Shown here piece after piece: positions 56,821 to 64,000 of a stretch of DNA of 64,000 nt. This DNA comes from Firmicutes bacterium HGW-Firmicutes-2 (GTDB lineage Bacteria > Bacillota > Clostridia > Lachnospirales > Vallitaleaceae): assembly GCA_002841495.1 (NCBI GenBank), contig PGZV01000011.1:44714-108713 (forward strand), given 5' to 3'. Within the stretch, counting starts at the first letter, position 1. Every line of letters begins with the position of its first letter. A model generated the notes under the pieces. It did not search any database and was not told the DNA's origin. It saw only the letters and a program-made list of their open reading frames with translations. The translations under genes were made by a program, and so were the position numbers.

Positions 56821-56936
56821 GAATGCGAACAATGAGTATCAGTTTAAAGTTTTTCTTTGAGCCCTCTGTGTATTAAGAATAATACAAAAAACATAACAAT
56901 GTTATACTTATAGTAGACTAGATTGGAGTGATGGTA

Positions 56937-57743
56937 TTGGAGACGCAAATGTGGCGGGAATTTTTAATTCCTTATCAGCAAGCGGTTCAAGAAATGCAAA
57001 TAAAATTCGAAAGTATTGTGAATGAATATCATAAGTTAAGTCAGTATTCACCAATTGAATTTGTTACCGTTAGAGTTAAAAAAATTTCCAGCATATTGGA
57101 GAAAGCAAAGAAAAAAGGTATTGCTTTAAGTGATATCGAAGATATGATTGAAGATATTGCCGGTGTTAGAATTATTTGTCAATTCGTTGAAGACATTGAT
57201 AAAGTTGTGGATCTTATTAAAAGCAGAAGAGATATTATTATTAAGTATGAGAAGGATTACGTTACCAATACAAAGACGAGTGGGTACCGAAGTTATCATA
57301 TGATTATTTATTATGATGTTCATACAGCTTTGGGTGAAAAACGCATTCAGGCAGAGATTCAAATCCGTACTTTAGCTATGAATTTTTGGGCAACGATTGA
57401 ACATTCTTTAAAATACAAGTACAAGCATAATATTCCTATGGAAATTAAAAATCGATTGGTTGCAGCAGCTGAGGCTGCTCACAATCTAGATAATGAGATG
57501 TCCAAGATTCGATCTGAAGTTTTGGATGCTCAAGATTCTTTTCAGTATAAGTCGGGTATTATTGCAGATATTCTAAATAATGTTCAGAATATTAGCAGCG
57601 TGGCAAATGACGATCTGGAGATTCAACATATTCAAGATGAGTTTTATCGTTTATGGGAATCTGGTGTTATTGAGGAGTTGACGGAGTTTAATAAGAGGTT
57701 GGATATTGTTGCTGAGACTTATAGGGCTCAAAGTTTGAATTGA
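56937..57743 (+). CDS. Small alarmone synthetase (RelQ-like)
   Basis: A (p)ppGpp synthetase of the single-domain type. EDMIEDIAGVRIICQFVEDI, TSGYRSYHMIIYYD and AEIQIRTLAMNFWATIEHSLKYK carry the synthetase motifs; there is no HD hydrolase domain or C-terminal TGS/ACT region. The 268 residues are longer than RelQ of B. subtilis (about 210), with an extra C-terminal helical part. Several starts are possible; the TTG at 56937 has GGAG at good spacing, and GTG 56928 or ATG 56931 are alternatives. Confidence 0.9.
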   Translation: METQMWREFLIPYQQAVQEMQIKFESIVNEYHKLSQYSPIEFVTVRVKKISSILEKAKKKGIALSDIEDMIEDIAGVRIICQFVEDIDKVVDLIKSRRDIIIKYEKDYVTNTKTSGYRSYHMIIYYDVHTALGEKRIQAEIQIRTLAMNFWATIEHSLKYKYKHNIPMEIKNRLVAAAEAAHNLDNEMSKIRSEVLDAQDSFQYKSGIIADILNNVQNISSVANDDLEIQHIQDEFYRLWESGVIEELTEFNKRLDIVAETYRAQSLN

Positions 57744-57838
57744 TAGTGTGTGAATAGGAACTTCATAGTTGATTTTGGTAGGGGCTATGTAAGCTTTGGG
57801 TTTTGTTTGTTAATCAATTTTATAGAGATGTTTTTCTT

Positions 57839-57912
57839 AGCAGTAAGTGTTCATTTCATGTTGTTCATTCAAAAGGATAGAACAGAAATATGAATACTTA
57901 CTGCTTTGTTAT
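57839..57912 (+). terminator. Long hairpin after relQ, probable terminator
   Basis: AGCAGTAAGT (57839-57848) pairs with ACTTACTGCT (57896-57905), extended by a further wobble-tolerant stretch; an inner hairpin TGTTC/GAACA (57862-57884) sits in the loop. A T-rich tail follows. The rest of the 318-base gap to the next gene holds only that gene's promoter. Confidence 0.55.
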
Positions 57913-57981
57913 TAAAAATAATTTGACTAAACTATTTTTCAATAAATAGAGCTAGCTAAACAATAAGTGTATATTTTGATA

Positions 57982-58010
57982 TTGTTTATTTCTACCTCCT
58001 ATGATATGAT
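57982..58010 (+). promoter_or_regulatory. Promoter for the rsmF-like operon
   Basis: TTGTTT (57982-57987), 17 bases, TATGAT (58005-58010), about 50 bases before the start. Confidence 0.6.
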
Positions 58011-58061
58011 TAACCGGACTATGCGCTGATATGAATGGCGTGGTCATAAGTGAGGTTTAGG

Positions 58062-59426
58062 ATGGATTTACCCTTATTTTTTGAGAAAGAAATGCGCGTA
58101 CTATTACAAGACAAGTACATTGATTTTATAGAGTCTTATAATCAACCTAGATATTTTGGGCTTAGAGTGAATGCCTTAAAAGTAGGGGATGATTTTATTG
58201 ATCAGATGGATTTCGAACTTGGGAAAATACCTTGGTGTGATCAGGGTTATTATTATCATGAGGATGATCGTCCCGGTAAAGATGCTTATTATATGGCAGG
58301 TTGTTATTATATTCAGGAACCAAGTGCCATGATGGTTGGCGCTGCAGTGGATGCTAAGCCTGGTGATAAAATCATTGATTTGTGTGCAGCTCCCGGTGGT
58401 AAAACGACTCATATGGCAGCCATGATGGAGAATCGTGGCTTAATTGTATCTAATGATATTAGTCCCTCTAGAGTGAGGAATCTTAATAAAAATATTCAGA
58501 TTAGCGGTATTCGAAATTGCATGGTTACAAGTGAAGATCCTGTTGCTCTAGCGAAAGCTTGGCCAGGCTATTTTGATAAAGTGCTGGTAGATGCACCTTG
58601 TTCCGGTGAAGGTATGTTTCGTAAAGACCCTAAGCTGATTAAGAGCTGGGAAGAGAACGGACCGGATGATTTTGTACCAATTCAAAGAAGCATCTTAGCT
58701 TCTGCACACCGGCTGCTTAAAAACGGTGGTACTTTGACCTATTCTACCTGTACTTTTAATATGAAAGAAAATGAATATATGATAGCTGAGTTTTTACAGG
58801 CACATCCTCAGTATGAGTTGGTCGAATTAAAGAGTGTTTTACCGGTATCGGATGGATTTACTATTGATATGTTTGATGAGAATCTTGAGAGAACAAAAAG
58901 ACTTTGGCCTCATTTACATGAGGGTGAAGGTCATTTTGTTGCTAAGATGTATAAAAAAGATGAAGACTCTGAAACATCGATACGTCCTTTTAAGCCATTA
59001 ATAAGTATGGAAGCTAAAGATGCTTTTTGGAGTTTTGCAAAATCGATCGGTTATGATCCGGAAGTAGATACACTTGAGAACATGCATCAGCATGTTGAGA
59101 AGATTTTTTATATTCCTAAAGGGGCACCGGATACCAAAGGGCTTAGGGTTTTTTCTAGCGGTTGGTTTATTGGAACTTTTCAAAAAAATCGATTTGAACC
59201 GTCACAGGCTTTTGCCAGTGCACTTAAACCGGATCAAGTTAAAAACAAGATTATGCTTGATCATGAGGATATGAACGTTACAAGGTATCTAAAAGGTGAA
59301 ACATTGTCGATAGATGTAGAGAATGGATGGTATCTTGTTTGTGTCGATGCTTATAGCTTGGGCTGGGGCAAAGTGGTTCATCATAAATTGAGAAATAAGA
59401 TTGAAGCAAGTTGGAGATGGTTATAA
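58062..59426 (+). CDS. RsmF/RsmB-type rRNA m5C methyltransferase
   Basis: A 454-residue NOL1/NOP2/sun family RNA methyltransferase. The SAM loop is DLCAAPGGKTTHMAA (about 110), the first catalytic Cys in DAPCSGEGMFRKDP and the second in YSTCTFNMKENE. A C-terminal PUA-like RNA-binding region (LRVFSSGWFIGTFQKNRFEPS to the end) follows, as in RsmF and Bacillota YtgA-type proteins. ATG 58062 follows GAGGTTTAGG. The next start overlaps its stop as TAATG. Confidence 0.9.
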   Translation: MDLPLFFEKEMRVLLQDKYIDFIESYNQPRYFGLRVNALKVGDDFIDQMDFELGKIPWCDQGYYYHEDDRPGKDAYYMAGCYYIQEPSAMMVGAAVDAKPGDKIIDLCAAPGGKTTHMAAMMENRGLIVSNDISPSRVRNLNKNIQISGIRNCMVTSEDPVALAKAWPGYFDKVLVDAPCSGEGMFRKDPKLIKSWEENGPDDFVPIQRSILASAHRLLKNGGTLTYSTCTFNMKENEYMIAEFLQAHPQYELVELKSVLPVSDGFTIDMFDENLERTKRLWPHLHEGEGHFVAKMYKKDEDSETSIRPFKPLISMEAKDAFWSFAKSIGYDPEVDTLENMHQHVEKIFYIPKGAPDTKGLRVFSSGWFIGTFQKNRFEPSQAFASALKPDQVKNKIMLDHEDMNVTRYLKGETLSIDVENGWYLVCVDAYSLGWGKVVHHKLRNKIEASWRWL

Positions 59427-60139
59427 TGTCCATGCGATTAGATAAATACTTAAGTAATATGGGTGTTGGCACGAGACGAGAGGTTAAGAAGTTAATTCAA
59501 TATGGTAAAGTCATGGTGAACGATGAAGTTGTTAAGGTTATAGATCTCAAGGTAGATGAAAACGTGGATCATGTCATGGTCTATGGTAAGACCATCGGCT
59601 ATACCGCTCATATCTATATGATGTTAAACAAACCTGCCGGTTGTATTACAGCTACCCATGATACAAAGGATAAAACAGTGATGGACCTAATCCGTCATAA
59701 GAGAAAAAAAGATTTGTTTCCTATTGGTCGATTAGATAAAGATACAGAAGGGCTTTTGATTCTGACCAATGACGGTCAATTGGCCCATCGCCTGCTGTCA
59801 CCTAAGAAACATGTACCTAAAGTTTACTATGCCAAAATTAAAGGCTGTGTCACCTTAGCGGACTGTAAACGATTTTCAGAAGGCGTAATATTGGATGATG
59901 GTTACAAGACCATGCCTGCTAATCTAGAAATCTTAAGTGCCGGTGCACAGTCAGAGATTCATATTACCATTCATGAAGGTAAATTTCATCAGGTTAAGCG
60001 TATGTTTGAAGCAGTGGATAAAGAAGTTATGTATCTTAAAAGAATACAAATGGGAGGTTTAAGCTTGGACCCAAATCTTAAATTAAGTGAGTATAGAGAA
60101 CTTCGTGAAGATGAAGTACAGGCACTTGAAACCTTCTAA
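59426..60139 (+). CDS. RsuA-type 16S rRNA pseudouridine synthase
   Basis: A 237-residue protein with an N-terminal S4 domain (MRLDKYLSNMGVGTRREVKKLIQYGKVMVN) and a catalytic domain with the Asp in PIGRLDKDTEGLLILTNDG, then HEGKFHQVKRMF. The RsuA/RluB/RluE group is clear; the modified base is not decided. The ATG at 59426 overlaps the previous stop and follows GGAG by about nine bases, so the two RNA-modifying genes are coupled. Confidence 0.9.
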   Translation: MSMRLDKYLSNMGVGTRREVKKLIQYGKVMVNDEVVKVIDLKVDENVDHVMVYGKTIGYTAHIYMMLNKPAGCITATHDTKDKTVMDLIRHKRKKDLFPIGRLDKDTEGLLILTNDGQLAHRLLSPKKHVPKVYYAKIKGCVTLADCKRFSEGVILDDGYKTMPANLEILSAGAQSEIHITIHEGKFHQVKRMFEAVDKEVMYLKRIQMGGLSLDPNLKLSEYRELREDEVQALETF

Positions 60140-60152
60140 AATAAGGAGAATT

Positions 60153-60818
60153 ATGTTAAAGAATATAAAAGCAGTTATTTTTGATATGGACGGAACGCTC
60201 ATAGATTCCATGTGGTTATGGAAAACCATAGATATGGAATATTTAAAACGATTTGGTTTGATGTTACCTGATGATCTTCAAGATGACATTGAAGGCATGA
60301 GCTTCAGTGAAACCGCCGCTTATTTCAAAAAAAGATTTAATCTTTTGGATTCTGTTGAAACCATTAAAGAGGAATGGAATAAGATGGCATGGTCCTATTA
60401 TATAGAGGAAGTGACGATGAAAGAGGATGCGCATCTATTTTTAAGTCATTTAAAACATCATGGATATAAAACTGGCATTGGCACGAGTAACTCAAAAGAG
60501 TTGGTGACGTTGGTTATGAACAAATTTAAAATTGATCATTTTTTTCATAGTATACGTACCAGTTGTGAAGTGGCAAAAGGAAAGCCAAGCCCGGATATCT
60601 ATCTGCAGGTTGCTAAAGACTTGATGGTTCTACCAGAAGAGTGTTTGGTATTTGAAGATGTACCGATGGGTATTATGGCAGCTAAAAACGCCGGCATGAA
60701 AGTATGTGCTATTTATGATGATTTCTCAAAAAATATAACAGATGAAAAAATAAGGCTGGCAGATTATTATGTCAATGGTTATACAGATGTGATGCAACTG
60801 ATTAGGAATGAGGCTTAA
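60153..60818 (+). CDS. HAD superfamily hydrolase (beta-phosphoglucomutase-like)
   Basis: A 221-residue HAD subfamily IA phosphatase. Motif I is FDMDGTLIDSM, motif II GIGTSN, motif III K in KGKPSPDIY and motif IV VFEDVPMGIMAAKNAGM. The large cap (about 15-80) resembles beta-phosphoglucomutase and sugar-phosphate phosphatases; the substrate is unknown. AAGGAG precedes ATG 60153. ygiQ starts three bases after its stop. Confidence 0.87.
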   Translation: MLKNIKAVIFDMDGTLIDSMWLWKTIDMEYLKRFGLMLPDDLQDDIEGMSFSETAAYFKKRFNLLDSVETIKEEWNKMAWSYYIEEVTMKEDAHLFLSHLKHHGYKTGIGTSNSKELVTLVMNKFKIDHFFHSIRTSCEVAKGKPSPDIYLQVAKDLMVLPEECLVFEDVPMGIMAAKNAGMKVCAIYDDFSKNITDEKIRLADYYVNGYTDVMQLIRNEA

Positions 60819-60821
60819 CCT

Positions 60822-62789
60822 ATGTTTTTACCAATCTCAAAATTTGATATGGAACAAAGGGGCATTCATCAATTGGATTTCATTTTGGTTACAGGGGATG
60901 CCTACGTGGACCATCCATCTTTTGGTGCAGCGATTATTGCCAGAGTACTTGAAAGGGATGGTTTTACTGTCGGAATTATTGCTCAGCCGGACTGGAGAAA
61001 CCATAAAGACATTATGGCTCTTGGTGCTCCAAAGCATGCATTTTTAGTAACAGGTGGTAACATTGACTCCATGGTAAATCACTATTCAGTTACGAAAAAA
61101 AGAAGAAAAGAAGATGTTTATACCCCGGGAGATGTTGCAGGTAAAAGACCGGATCGTGCAACCATAGTATATGCGAACTTAATCAGACAAGCCTTCGGTG
61201 ATGTATCTATTATTATTGGAGGCATTGAAGCATCCCTTAGACGTATGGGTCATTATGATTATTGGAGTGACCAAGTTAAGCGTTCTATACTCCTTGATAG
61301 TCAAGCAGATTTGCTCTTATATGGTATGGCTGAAAAAAGTATGACTGAATTAGCTCAAGCGCTTGAATCCGGTATCCATATAAAAGATATAACCTTCATT
61401 AAAGGGACTTGTTTTAGAGCAACGACTCTAGAGAGTATTGAGGATAAGATTGTCTTACCTTCATTTAAAAGTATAAAAACATCAAAAGAAGATTATGCAA
61501 AAAGCTTTTCACTTCAATCTCAAAACACAGACGCCATAACAGCTAAAGTACTTGTAGAAACCTATGGTGACCGTGAATATATCGTTCAATTACCACCTCA
61601 AGCGCCTCTTACAGAAAGTGAATTTGACAGTGTCTATGGGTTGAATTATGAGAGAACCTATCATCCAAGCTATGAAAAATTAGGTGGCATATCGGCTATT
61701 AAAGAGGTTAAATTCAGTATTATCAGCAACAGAGGCTGTTACGGAGCGTGTAATTTCTGTGCATTGACCTTTCATCAAGGTAGAGTTATGCAGGCACGAT
61801 CGGTTAAATCTATTGTTAGAGAAGCAGAAAGCTTTGTAGATGATAAAGATTTTAAGGGTTATATACATGATGTTGGCGGACCGACAGCGAATTTTAGAAA
61901 GCCTTCTTGTCAGAAACAACTGAAATATGGCGTATGTAAAGAGAAACAATGTCTGTTTCCAGAGAAATGCGAAAACCTAGATGTGGATCATACAGAATAC
62001 GTGGAGATATTAAGAAAATTACGTAACATACCTAAAGTTAAAAAAGTTTTTGTAAGATCCGGTATTCGTTTTGATTATCTTATGCATGATAAAGACCCCA
62101 CATTTTTCAATGAACTATGTGAACATCATATTAGTGGGCAACTCAAAGTAGCCCCTGAACATGTGGATCATGAGGCACTGAGCTATATGGGGAAGCCGGA
62201 CCATGGCATCTATGAACGTTTCACCAAACGATACGAAAATAAGAATACTCAACTGGACAAAAAGCAATTTCTAGTGCCTTACTTAATGTCATCACATCCG
62301 GGCTCCACGCTACAAAGCGCTATAAAGCTGGCTTTGTATTTAAGAGATATTGGTCATCAGCCTCAGCAGGTTCAGGATTTTTATCCAACACCGGCTACCG
62401 CTTCGACCACCATGTATTATACCGGTTTGGACCCTAGAACCATGAAGCCTGTTTTTGTACCAAAAAAGGCAAAGGATAAAGCTATGCAAAGGGCTCTCAT
62501 TCAATATAAAAAACCACAAAATTATGAATTGGTTAAAGAAGCACTTTTATTAGCAGGTAGAGAAGACCTTATAGGTTTTGACCGTGATTGCTTAATACGA
62601 CCAAGACAAGAAAGTAAGCATTTTGTATCAAAGAATGTACAAAATGAACCTGCTAAAAAAGAGGGTACAAGTAGTAATCATAAAAGCAGTTTAAAAAGCA
62701 ATTCTAAAAACAGTTCCATTGGTCATACTAAAACCAATCCGAAACAAAAAAGAAAGACCATTCGTAATGTACACAAGAAAAAAAAGTGA
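60822..62789 (+). CDS. ygiQ: YgiQ family radical SAM protein
   Basis: A large radical SAM protein (UPF0313, 655 residues) of unknown reaction. The N-terminal domain has [25 protein letters not shown] and [18 protein letters not shown]; the radical SAM cluster is CYGACNFC (about 304-311); further cysteines lie in [21 protein letters not shown]. The last 50 residues are very basic and Ser/Asn/Lys-rich, which suggests nucleic-acid binding (inference). Confidence 0.92.
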   Translation: MFLPISKFDMEQRGIHQLDFILVTGDAYVDHPSFGAAIIARVLERDGFTVGIIAQPDWRNHKDIMALGAPKHAFLVTGGNIDSMVNHYSVTKKRRKEDVYTPGDVAGKRPDRATIVYANLIRQAFGDVSIIIGGIEASLRRMGHYDYWSDQVKRSILLDSQADLLLYGMAEKSMTELAQALESGIHIKDITFIKGTCFRATTLESIEDKIVLPSFKSIKTSKEDYAKSFSLQSQNTDAITAKVLVETYGDREYIVQLPPQAPLTESEFDSVYGLNYERTYHPSYEKLGGISAIKEVKFSIISNRGCYGACNFCALTFHQGRVMQARSVKSIVREAESFVDDKDFKGYIHDVGGPTANFRKPSCQKQLKYGVCKEKQCLFPEKCENLDVDHTEYVEILRKLRNIPKVKKVFVRSGIRFDYLMHDKDPTFFNELCEHHISGQLKVAPEHVDHEALSYMGKPDHGIYERFTKRYENKNTQLDKKQFLVPYLMSSHPGSTLQSAIKLALYLRDIGHQPQQVQDFYPTPATASTTMYYTGLDPRTMKPVFVPKKAKDKAMQRALIQYKKPQNYELVKEALLLAGREDLIGFDRDCLIRPRQESKHFVSKNVQNEPAKKEGTSSNHKSSLKSNSKNSSIGHTKTNPKQKRKTIRNVHKKKK

Positions 62790-62825
62790 TTTTGTTGATT
62801 CTAAGCAATTAATATTATTGTATAA

Positions 62826-62925
62826 ATAGATATAGTTGAGTTTTCATCTGGAATTTAGAGTTGGGAGAATCAGTGAGACCATATACTCTAAGGGAAGATA
62901 GAGAAAGTTAGTTTTGACACTTTAA
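62826..62925 (+). repeat. Stem variant of the palindromic repeat before yicC
   Basis: Flanks ATATAGTTGAG and TAGAGAAAGTTAGTTTTGACAC match the family, but the stem is new: ATCT (62846-62849) and TTAGAGT (62855-62861) pair with ACTCTAA (62885-62891) and AGAT (62896-62899). Its right end supplies the -35 box of the yicC promoter. Confidence 0.65.
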
Positions 62926-62942
62926 GCAGTTTAAGTTATAAT
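62914..62942 (+). promoter_or_regulatory. Consensus promoter for yicC
   Basis: TTGACA (62914-62919), 17 bases, TATAAT (62937-62942): perfect match. The -35 lies in the right end of a palindromic repeat. Confidence 0.85.
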
Positions 62943-62991
62943 ACATTGTACTATAGAATCCTATGTCTTTTGACTAGGATCAAATAACGAT

Positions 62992-63012
62992 AAGGTTAAG
63001 GTGTCAAACTGA
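62992..63012 (+). repeat. Left-end fragment of the palindromic repeat in the yicC leader
   Basis: AAGGTTAAGGTGTCAAACTG matches the left terminal arm of the family. A hairpin ATCCTA/TAGGAT lies just upstream (62959-62980). Both are in the 5' leader of yicC. Confidence 0.55.
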
Positions 63013-63043
63013 TTCTTTAATCAAATGAGGAAGAGTGATAAAA

Positions 63044-63922
63044 ATGATCAACAGTATGACCGGATTTGGTCGAGGCGAACATGTCAAAGACCAGAGAAAG
63101 ATGATTGTAGAGATGAAATCCGTCAATCATAGATACTGCGACGTGAACGTACGTCTCCCTAGAAAGCTGAATTTTCTAGAAAATGACATTAAAACTTATA
63201 CCAAAAAGAGATTGTCTAGGGGTAAAATTGATGTCTATTTAACTTATGAGGACAACTCTACAAAGCAAGAAAGCATACGGTTCAACGAAGCTTTAACTCA
63301 GGAGTATTTAACTTACTTTCAACACATAAGTGACCGATTCAATCTTGAAAATGATATTAAAGTGTCTCATATATCTAGATATCCGGATGTTTTTGTAGTG
63401 GAAGAGCAACAAGATGATGAGAATCTCCTATGGGGCATATTAAAAGAAGCTCTTGATTTAGCTATTATAAAGATGGTTGAGACGAGACAAGTAGAGGGTG
63501 AACTCCTAAAGAAAGATATTTTAATTAAGATGAAGGCTATGACAGAGGCATTGTCTTATATTGAAAAAGAATCCCCGACAGTGGTTAAAGACTATCAAGT
63601 TAAGTTGGAGGCACGTATATCTGAACTCTTATCGAATGCGGCTGTTGATGAGGCAAGATTGGCTGTTGAGGTGGCGTTATTCGCGGACCGTTGTTGTATA
63701 GATGAAGAAATTGTACGCTTAAGAAGTCATATTGAGCATATGGAAAAAACCCTTGATTCAGACCAACCGATTGGCAGAAAGTTGGATTTTTTAACTCAAG
63801 AAATGAACCGCGAGGCCAATACCATACTATCTAAGGCCAATAGTCTGCTTATATCCGGTCATGCTCTAGAATTGAAAACGGATATAGAAAAAATCAGAGA
63901 ACAGATTCAAAACATTGAATAA
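63044..63922 (+). CDS. yicC: YicC/YloC family endoribonuclease
   Basis: YicC-type enzymes cleave RNA and in E. coli affect small-RNA turnover. The N-terminus INSMTGFGRGE and VEMKSVNHRYCDVNVRLPRKLNFLENDIK, and the C-terminal LDFLTQEMNREANTILSKANS, are highly diagnostic; length 292 from the ATG at 63044, chosen because MINSMTGFG is the family start and GAGGAAGAG lies upstream. In Bacillota remA, gmk and rpoZ usually follow, which would lie beyond this window. Confidence 0.95.
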   Translation: MINSMTGFGRGEHVKDQRKMIVEMKSVNHRYCDVNVRLPRKLNFLENDIKTYTKKRLSRGKIDVYLTYEDNSTKQESIRFNEALTQEYLTYFQHISDRFNLENDIKVSHISRYPDVFVVEEQQDDENLLWGILKEALDLAIIKMVETRQVEGELLKKDILIKMKAMTEALSYIEKESPTVVKDYQVKLEARISELLSNAAVDEARLAVEVALFADRCCIDEEIVRLRSHIEHMEKTLDSDQPIGRKLDFLTQEMNREANTILSKANSLLISGHALELKTDIEKIREQIQNIE

Positions 63923-64000
63923 ATGGTTAATGCGTCAAAACTACTTAGTTGAATATTCACATTCAACATAAAGTTACGAACGAATCAACGTAATCTATAT
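63923..64000 (+). repeat. Palindromic repeat cut by the window end
   Basis: ATGGTTAATGCGTCAAAAC, then TAGTTGAAT, then AACGAATCAACGTAATCTATAT follow the left two thirds of the family; the right part is outside the window. It begins immediately after the yicC stop. Confidence 0.75.

Overview
The window is one uninterrupted stretch of a bacterial chromosome. The low G+C, strong AGGAGG-type ribosome sites, CIRCE heat-shock control and gene order (lepA-hemW-hrcA-grpE-dnaK-dnaJ-prmA-rsmE; ireB-ruvX-DUF1292-fur-rnj-ylbF-mltG; nusB-xseA-xseB-ispA-dxs-tlyA-nadK-argR-recN) point to Bacillota, class Clostridia, probably an anaerobe near Lachnospirales. I cannot name the species. I see no tRNA, rRNA, CRISPR array, transposase, integrase or phage gene, so this is core chromosome with an unusual amount of palindromic intergenic DNA.

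Layout. Positions 1-2.2 kb (minus strand): yaaA and a seryl-tRNA synthetase gene broken by a frameshift. 2.4-15.2 kb: lepA, hemW, the CIRCE-controlled hrcA-grpE-dnaK block, separately promoted dnaJ-prmA-rsmE, a lone CheY-like receiver, a cysteine desulfurase and thiI. 15.3-15.6 kb (minus): an HPr-like protein that has lost the catalytic histidine but kept the regulatory serine motif, like Crh. 15.7-25 kb: mtaB, ireB, ruvX, DUF1292, fur, ribonuclease J, ylbF, mltG, an O-methyltransferase and a U32 peptidase. 25-38 kb: a complete Gram-positive type IV pilus locus (pilB, pilT, pilC, pilin, prepilin peptidase, a fused pilM-pilN, a PilO-like protein and four minor pilins, one of 842 residues). 38-42.4 kb: yqeG, the shikimate genes aroE-aroK-aroQ, an M24 peptidase and efp. 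42.5-53.3 kb: Asp23/Gls24, then the nusB-to-recN block, which contains OLE RNA followed by oapA. 53.3-56.6 kb (minus): nadABC for de novo NAD synthesis. 57-64 kb: a small alarmone synthetase, two RNA-modification genes, a HAD phosphatase, a YgiQ radical SAM protein and YicC.

The clearest non-coding discovery is OLE RNA (about 46340-46920), a large structured RNA whose ends are perfectly complementary and which lies directly upstream of the gene for its protein partner OapA. Also notable are a family of about 121-bp intergenic palindromes whose flanks are conserved while their stems change yet stay self-complementary, and a nested-palindrome island after mltG. Three sites where related Clostridia usually carry sporulation genes (before lepA, between efp and asp23, after recN) are empty, which suggests a lineage that does not sporulate.
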